A stretch of DNA of 64,000 nucleotides from Streptomyces griseus (lineage in GTDB: Bacteria > Actinomycetota > Actinomycetes > Streptomycetales > Streptomycetaceae). The stretch spans positions 618,499 through 682,498 of the forward strand of contig NZ_MDKB01000002.1 in NCBI RefSeq assembly GCF_001715295.1, in the 5' to 3' direction. The position numbers and the translations under genes are program-made. The notes under the pieces were generated by a model. That model had not been told where the DNA came from. It did not search any database and was given only the letters and a program-made list of their open reading frames with translations. Every line of letters starts with the position of its first letter. Within the stretch, counting starts at the first letter, position 1. Positions 59,608-64,000 of this stretch are shown piece after piece.

Positions 59608-60354
59608 TCAGGCCGCGAGGCCGAGCGCCGCCATCCGCTTGGTGTGGGCCTCCGTGATCCGGGAGAACATCCGGCCCACCTCGGCCAGGTCGAAACCGTC
59701 CGCCACGCCTCCCACCAGCATCGTCGACAGTGCGTCGCGGTCCGCGACCACCCGCTGCGCCTGGGAGAGCGCCTCCCCCATCAGCCTGCGCGCCCACAGG
59801 GCGAGCCGTCCGCCGACCCGGGGCTCCGCCTCGATGGCGGCGCGCACCTTCTCGACCGCGAAATTGCCGTGCCCGGTGTCGTCGAGTACGGAGAGGACGA
59901 GGGAGCGGGTGTCCTTGTCCAGGCGGGCGGCGATCTCCCGGTAGAAGTCACTGGCGATCGAGTCGCCGACGTACGCCTTGACCAGGCCCTCCAGCCAGTC
60001 CGACGGCGCGGTCTGCCGGTGGAAGTCGTCGAGCGCCTTGCCGAAGGGCTCCATGGCGGCGGTGGGCTCCTCGTCGATCGCGGTGAGCCGGTCGGTCAGC
60101 TGCTCGAAATGCTGGAATTCGGCGGACGCCATCCTCGCCAGAGCCGCCTTCTCCCCGAGTGTCGGCGCGAGTTTCGCGTCCTCGGCGAGCCGCTCGAACG
60201 CCGCGAGTTCCCCGTAGGCGAGTGCGCCGAGCAGATCCACCACGGCGGCGCGGTAGTGCGTGTCGGCGGACGCCGTGGCCCAGTCCTGGGCGGCGATTCC
60301 GGTGGGTGCGGGGGCTTCGTCGGATGCTTCGGTGGCGTTGTCTGGCGTCTCCAT
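59608..60354 (-). CDS. Ferritin-like fold protein (MiaE-like)
   Basis: 248-residue all-helical protein of the actinobacterial ferritin-like group related to tRNA hydroxylase MiaE. Candidate di-iron residues lie in YGELAAFERLAEDA, ASAEFQHFEQL, YVGDSIASDFYREIA and DDTGHGNFAVEKV. Whether it binds iron or modifies tRNA is unknown. Start ATG 60354 (METPDN) removes an upstream in-frame extension lacking homology. Divergent from the DEAD-box helicase. Confidence 0.8.
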   Translation of the reverse strand: METPDNATEASDEAPAPTGIAAQDWATASADTHYRAAVVDLLGALAYGELAAFERLAEDAKLAPTLGEKAALARMASAEFQHFEQLTDRLTAIDEEPTAAMEPFGKALDDFHRQTAPSDWLEGLVKAYVGDSIASDFYREIAARLDKDTRSLVLSVLDDTGHGNFAVEKVRAAIEAEPRVGGRLALWARRLMGEALSQAQRVVADRDALSTMLVGGVADGFDLAEVGRMFSRITEAHTKRMAALGLAA

Positions 60355-60738
60355 GCAGCGCAGAATAGCCCGCCCGCCACGAGGCGGAAGGGCCCGGCCG
60401 ATCGAAGACATCACACCGTTCCGATGAATTCGCCCGACACACATGCACGAATCCGGGGTACAGTGGTATTGCGCTTACTGAGCATTTTCCTGTGCCAGGA
60501 GCGTGACCTTGAATGAGGATGCCCGGTCGGTGGCCCGATCGGCTCCGACCCGACAGCCCTCCACGCGGTGCGTACGCCACGTACGACCGCAGATGAGGGG
60601 CCCCCTCAGCGGCACGAGCGCTCGAGCGACGGCAGTGGTCCCGCGCCACCCGGCCCATCCACGGCCGGATGACCAACCCCGGCACGGTACGACCCCCAGC
60701 GTTCGCCTCGGGCCGCGTCTCACAGAAGAGGCAGCACC
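60355..60738 (+). promoter_or_regulatory. Long structured leader/promoter region of the DEAD-box helicase
   Basis: 384 bases without a gene. A promoter may lie near 60455-60490, where GGGGTACAGTGG and the AT-rich ATTGCGCTTACTGAGCATTTTCC stand out. Downstream are several palindromes: CGTACGCCACGTACG, TGAGGGGCCCCCTCA (60595-60609) and GCTCGAGC. If transcription starts near 60470 the helicase mRNA has a leader of about 260 bases. RNA-helicase genes are often controlled through such leaders; this is inference. Confidence 0.4.
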
Positions 60739-62829
60739 CTGACTACGTTCCGCGACCTCGGAATTCTCACCGAGACGGCCGAAGCCCTCGAGGCGGTCGG
60801 CATCATGTCCCCCTTCCCCATCCAGGAGATGACGCTCCCCGTGGCGCTCTCCGGGTCCGACGTCATCGGCCAGGCCAAGACCGGTACCGGCAAGACGCTC
60901 GGTTTCGGTCTGCCGCTCCTGGAGCGTGTGACCGTCCCCGCCGACGTCGAGTCCGGCCGGGCCGCGCCCGAGAAGCTGACGGACGCGCCCCAGGCGCTCA
61001 TCGTCGTCCCCACCCGCGAGCTGTGCCAGCAGGTCACCAACGACCTGCTCACCGCCGGCAAGGTCCGTAACGTCCGCGTTCTCGCGATCTACGGCGGCCG
61101 GGCGTACGAGCCCCAGGTCGAGGCCCTCAAGAAGGGCGTCGACGTGATCGTCGGCACTCCGGGCCGGCTGCTCGACCTGGCGGGCCAGCGCAAGCTCGAC
61201 CTCTCGCACATCCGCGTCCTCGTCCTGGACGAGGCCGACGAGATGCTCGATCTCGGCTTCCTGCCCGACGTCGAGCGCATCATCACGATGCTGCCGCCGA
61301 AGCGCCAGACGATGCTGTTCTCGGCCACGATGCCCGGCGCCGTCATCAGCCTCGCGCGCCGCTACATGTCCCAGCCGACGCACATCAACGCCACGTCGCC
61401 CGACGACGAGGGCACGACCGTCAAGAACACGGCGCAGTACGTCTACCGCGCCCACTCGATGGACAAGCCCGAGATGGTCTCGCGGATCCTCCAGGCCGAG
61501 GGCCGCGGTCTGGCGATGATCTTCTGCCGTACGAAGCGCACCGCCGCCGACATCGCCGAGCAGCTGGAGAAGCGCGGTTTCGCGTCCGGCGCGGTCCACG
61601 GCGACCTCGGCCAGGGCGCCCGTGAGCAGGCGCTGCGCGCCTTCCGCAACGGGAAGGTGGACGTCCTCGTCTGCACCGACGTCGCCGCGCGCGGCATCGA
61701 TGTCGAGGGCGTGACCCATGTCATCAACTACCAGTCGCCGGAGGACGAGAAGACCTACCTCCACCGCATCGGCCGTACCGGCCGCGCGGGTGCCAAGGGC
61801 ATCGCGATCACGCTGGTCGACTGGGACGACATCCCGCGCTGGCAGCTGATCAACAAGGCACTGGACCTGAAGTTCCCCGATCCGGCCGAGACGTACTCCA
61901 CCTCGCCGCACCTGTACGAGGACCTGGGCATCCCGGCCGGCACCAAGGGTGTCCTGCCGCGCGCCGAGCGGACCCGTGCGGGTCTGCGGGCCGAGGAGAT
62001 CGAGGACCTCGGCGAGACGGGCGGCCGCGGCCGCAAGTCCGCCGCCCCGGCCACGGCGCCCCGCGAGGAGCGCCCCCCGCGCACGCCGCGCCAGCGTCGT
62101 CGCACGCGCGGCGGCAGCAGCACCGAGGAAGCCGCGGTGACGGTGCCCACGCCGTCGGCGGAGTCCGTCGCGCCCGACGAGGCCGCGGAGCCGCGTACGC
62201 CGCGCCGCAGGCGCCGTACCCGCGTCGCCGCTCCCGAAGGTGTGTCGGCCGTGGCCGTCGCCGAGGCGCCGGGCGTCGCACAGGACGCACCGGCCGCCGT
62301 GGAGACCGTGTCCGCCGTGGCGAAGGCCGCTCCCGCCGCCGTGGCGGAGGAGGCGGTGGCCGAGGCGAAGCCGCGCCGCCGCCGCAGCCGTGCGGCAGCC
62401 GCCGAATCGGTGGCCGACGCGGTCGTGGCCGCCCCGGTGGCCGAGCCCGTGGTCGACTTCCAGACGGTGGCCGGCGGCGCTCCGGCGCCGGAGCCCGTGG
62501 CCACCAGGCCGCGCCGGCGTGCGCGGGTCCTGAAGCCCGCCGACGAGGTCGACTTCCAGATCGCGCCGGTGTCCGAGCCCGCGACCGAGACGAGGGCGCG
62601 CCGCCGTCCCCGTACCGCCGCCAAGCCGAGGACCGAGGCGGTCGCCGAGGCCCCGGTCGTGGCGGAGGACGCGGAGACCAGGCCGCGCCGCCGCCGGCCG
62701 CGTACCGCCGTGAAGGTGGAGACCGCAGCGGTCGCCTCCGAGGCCACCGCGGGCGAGGAGCAGGCCCCCGCCAAGCCCCGCCGTCGCCGCGCCCGCGCGA
62801 CGACGGCCGCCGAGACGCCCGAGAGCTGA
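60739..62829 (+). CDS. DEAD-box RNA helicase with long Ala/Arg-rich tail, apparent CTG start
   Basis: 696-residue RNA helicase. The Q-motif region (TTFRDLGILTETAEALEAVGIMSPFPIQEM) lies upstream of the first ATG (60805) and has only CTG 60739 as an initiation codon: AAGAGG sits seven bases before it and the frame has a stop at 60670 with no ATG, GTG or TTG between. Motifs: AKTGTGKTL (I), PTREL (Ia), TPGRL (Ib), VLDEADEMLDLGF (II), FSATMP (III), CTDVAARGID (V), HRIGRTGRAG (VI). Residues about 410-696 are low-complexity, with RRRR blocks separated by Ala/Val/Glu runs, probably for RNA binding. Likely roles are RNA turnover or ribosome assembly. Confidence 0.85.
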   Translation: MTTFRDLGILTETAEALEAVGIMSPFPIQEMTLPVALSGSDVIGQAKTGTGKTLGFGLPLLERVTVPADVESGRAAPEKLTDAPQALIVVPTRELCQQVTNDLLTAGKVRNVRVLAIYGGRAYEPQVEALKKGVDVIVGTPGRLLDLAGQRKLDLSHIRVLVLDEADEMLDLGFLPDVERIITMLPPKRQTMLFSATMPGAVISLARRYMSQPTHINATSPDDEGTTVKNTAQYVYRAHSMDKPEMVSRILQAEGRGLAMIFCRTKRTAADIAEQLEKRGFASGAVHGDLGQGAREQALRAFRNGKVDVLVCTDVAARGIDVEGVTHVINYQSPEDEKTYLHRIGRTGRAGAKGIAITLVDWDDIPRWQLINKALDLKFPDPAETYSTSPHLYEDLGIPAGTKGVLPRAERTRAGLRAEEIEDLGETGGRGRKSAAPATAPREERPPRTPRQRRRTRGGSSTEEAAVTVPTPSAESVAPDEAAEPRTPRRRRRTRVAAPEGVSAVAVAEAPGVAQDAPAAVETVSAVAKAAPAAVAEEAVAEAKPRRRRSRAAAAESVADAVVAAPVAEPVVDFQTVAGGAPAPEPVATRPRRRARVLKPADEVDFQIAPVSEPATETRARRRPRTAAKPRTEAVAEAPVVAEDAETRPRRRRPRTAVKVETAAVASEATAGEEQAPAKPRRRRARATTAAETPES

Positions 62830-62845
62830 CCGGCCCCGCCTGCGA

Positions 62846-62890
62846 CGTACGGCCCCGGCCCCCGCTCACCCCGGGGGCCGGGGCCGTACG
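62846..62890 (+). terminator. Terminator hairpin after the DEAD-box helicase
   Basis: Perfect 18-bp stem (62846-62863 with 62873-62890) and a nine-base loop, 17 bases after the helicase stop. Confidence 0.85.
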
Positions 62891-62933
62891 GCTGCGCGGG
62901 ACACGGCCCGCTCGTCGGCGATAACCTCGCTGC

Positions 62934-63788
62934 ATGAGCCGGCCCCCCACCTTCACCCCGCCCCCCTGCGCCCGTGCCCGCACCCTGTCCACGGAGCGCG
63001 GGGACTTCGCCGTGCTGGACGCCGCCCCGGCCGCCGGGGCCCGCGCGACGGCGCTCCTGCTGCCCGGGTACACCGGGAGCAAGGAGGATTTCGTCGCTCT
63101 GCTCGAACCCCTCGCGGACGCCGGGTTCCGGGTCGTCTCGGTGGACGGCCGCGGACAGTACGAGACCGAGGGGACGGGACGCCAGGAGTCCTACGCCCAG
63201 GCGGAGTTGGCCCAGGACGTACAGGCGCAGGCAGCAGCACTCAGGGGCAGCGGAGCGACCGGAGACCTCCATCTGCTCGGGCACTCCCTGGGCGGCCAGA
63301 TCGCGCGCGCCGCGGTCCTCCTGGACCCCTCGCCCTTCCGTTCCCTGACCCTGATGTCGTCCGGACCGGCCGAGATCTCGCCCGACCAGCAGAAGAAGGC
63401 ACGTCTGCTGGCCGACACGCTGAGCCGCTGGAACATGGCCGAGGTCTGGGAGGCCATGCGCGCCATGGATCCGCCCGAGGACGCCGACGTCGGCGACGGG
63501 GAGGATCTGCGCCGCCGCTGGATGCGGCACGACCGGGCGCAGCTGATCGCCACGGGTGCGCAGCTGTCGTCCGAGCCGGACCGGGTGGACGAACTCGCCG
63601 CGCTGTCCCTGCCCGTCCACGTGGTGTCGGGCGAGAGCGACGACGTCTGGCCGGTGCCGCTGCTCGACGGGATGGCGCGGCGCCTCGGCGCGCGGCGCAC
63701 GGTGGTCGCGGGGGCCGAGCACTCCCCGAACACGGCGAGGCCGCGGGAGACCGCCGCCGCCCTCGTGTCGTTCTGGGAGTCCCTCTGA
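62934..63788 (+). CDS. Alpha/beta hydrolase
   Basis: 284-residue hydrolase: oxyanion LLLPGYTGSKEDF, nucleophile LLGHSLGGQIARAAV (Ser), acid VSGESDDVWPVP (Asp) and histidine VAGAEHSPNTARP. Similar to lysophospholipase/monoacylglycerol-type hydrolases, with no assignable substrate. TAACCT (62922-62927) six bases before ATG 62934 indicates a leaderless promoter; there is no ribosome binding site. Confidence 0.85.
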   Translation: MSRPPTFTPPPCARARTLSTERGDFAVLDAAPAAGARATALLLPGYTGSKEDFVALLEPLADAGFRVVSVDGRGQYETEGTGRQESYAQAELAQDVQAQAAALRGSGATGDLHLLGHSLGGQIARAAVLLDPSPFRSLTLMSSGPAEISPDQQKKARLLADTLSRWNMAEVWEAMRAMDPPEDADVGDGEDLRRRWMRHDRAQLIATGAQLSSEPDRVDELAALSLPVHVVSGESDDVWPVPLLDGMARRLGARRTVVAGAEHSPNTARPRETAAALVSFWESL

Positions 63789-63839
63789 GCCGTGCGCCGG
63801 CCGGCGGGCCCTCCCGGGGGCCGGCCCCGGCTCCGGCGG

Positions 63840-64000
63840 TCAGTACTGCGCCTGCAGGTGCTGCCAGAAGCCGTCACGCAGGGCCCGCCGCAGGTGGGCG
63901 TGGCCGCGCAGGGAGTGCTGCAGCAGCCGTTCGGCCTCGACGAGGAGATCCTGGTCGACGGAGCCCGGGAGGTAGGGGCGCCCGGGCAGCAGGTCGGCGA
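63840..64000 (-). CDS. C-terminal end of an unidentified protein (partial)
   Basis: A minus-strand frame with the expected codon bias enters from the right edge and stops at 63840. The visible 52 residues (DLLPGRPYLPGSVDQDLL, AERLLQHSLRGHAHLRRAL, ending FWQHLQAQY) are helical and basic. I do not recognise the family. A GC-rich inverted repeat (about 63799-63830) separates it from the convergent hydrolase gene. Confidence 0.55.
   Translation of the reverse strand, partial: ADLLPGRPYLPGSVDQDLLVEAERLLQHSLRGHAHLRRALRDGFWQHLQAQY

Noticed and set aside
60805..62829. Helicase starting at ATG 60805
   Set aside because: This start would remove the conserved Q-motif helix encoded just upstream and has no ribosome binding site.

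Overview
The window is chromosomal DNA of a Streptomyces-type actinomycete. GC content is very high with near-saturated G/C third positions, GTG/TTG starts and GA-rich ribosome binding sites are common, and gene order (aroA, rsgA, hisN ... wblC, uvrD2, adnBA ... moeZ ... DEAD-box helicase) resembles the conserved core arm of Streptomyces chromosomes as I remember it. Most genes are core functions. Accessory character is limited to a short MITE-like element, a truncated peptide-ABC gene and a compact polysaccharide operon.

Layout. 1-7.2 kb: end of an M50-like membrane protein, aroA-rsgA (shikimate pathway, 30S assembly GTPase), a Gdx-type SMR exporter, hisN, a CBS-domain protein, and the catalase/Fur-type pair katA-catR, divergent around a palindromic operator. 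7.5-15.2 kb: two near-identical initiator tRNA genes flank a large Sel1-repeat protein; then a UPF0182 membrane protein, a PPA1309-family protein, a PDZ/Lon-like S16 protease and a tiny membrane protein. 15.3-22.7 kb: moaE, an atypical SDR, a zincin_2 protein, a NUDIX hydrolase, and an operon of three AIM24 genes whose first member is a TerD-AIM24 fusion. 22.8-31 kb: M48 peptidase, orphan ThiF/TOMM-like E1 protein, ABC1 kinase with a large acidic insertion, small zinc protein, wblC (whiB7) behind a long attenuated leader with its own uORF, uvrD2, and mycoredoxin under a sigma-R promoter. 31-45 kb: degenerate FGE-like protein, nudC, M20 dipeptidase, adnB and adnA (double-strand-break resection motor-nuclease), an alkyltransferase-like protein and a pseudokinase/LPG-synthase-like membrane fusion. 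45-54 kb: secreted tripeptidyl-peptidase-like lipoprotein, a 173-bp MITE abutting the moeZ stop codon, moeZ under a sigma-R promoter, and a four-gene translationally coupled operon (PelF-like glycosyltransferase, polytopic membrane protein, UDP-sugar epimerase, spherulin-4 protein) with an additional 19-codon microORF. 54-64 kb: 3' half of a fused dppD-dppF gene, DUF3152 metalloprotease-like protein, alpha/beta hydrolase, TetR regulator, DUF3107, small membrane protein, ferritin-like protein, a DEAD-box RNA helicase that appears to start at CTG, an alpha/beta hydrolase, and the end of one more gene.

The strongest candidates for something under-described are the Pel/galactosaminoglycan-like operon at 48.9-54.0 kb, the TerD-AIM24 triple operon at 19.6-22.7 kb, and the wblC leader. 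Redox themes recur: katA/catR, two sigma-R type promoters (mycoredoxin, moeZ), wblC and the ferritin-like protein. No CRISPR array, prophage, rRNA operon or complete insertion sequence was seen. Product names rest on motif recognition by eye; no database search was possible.
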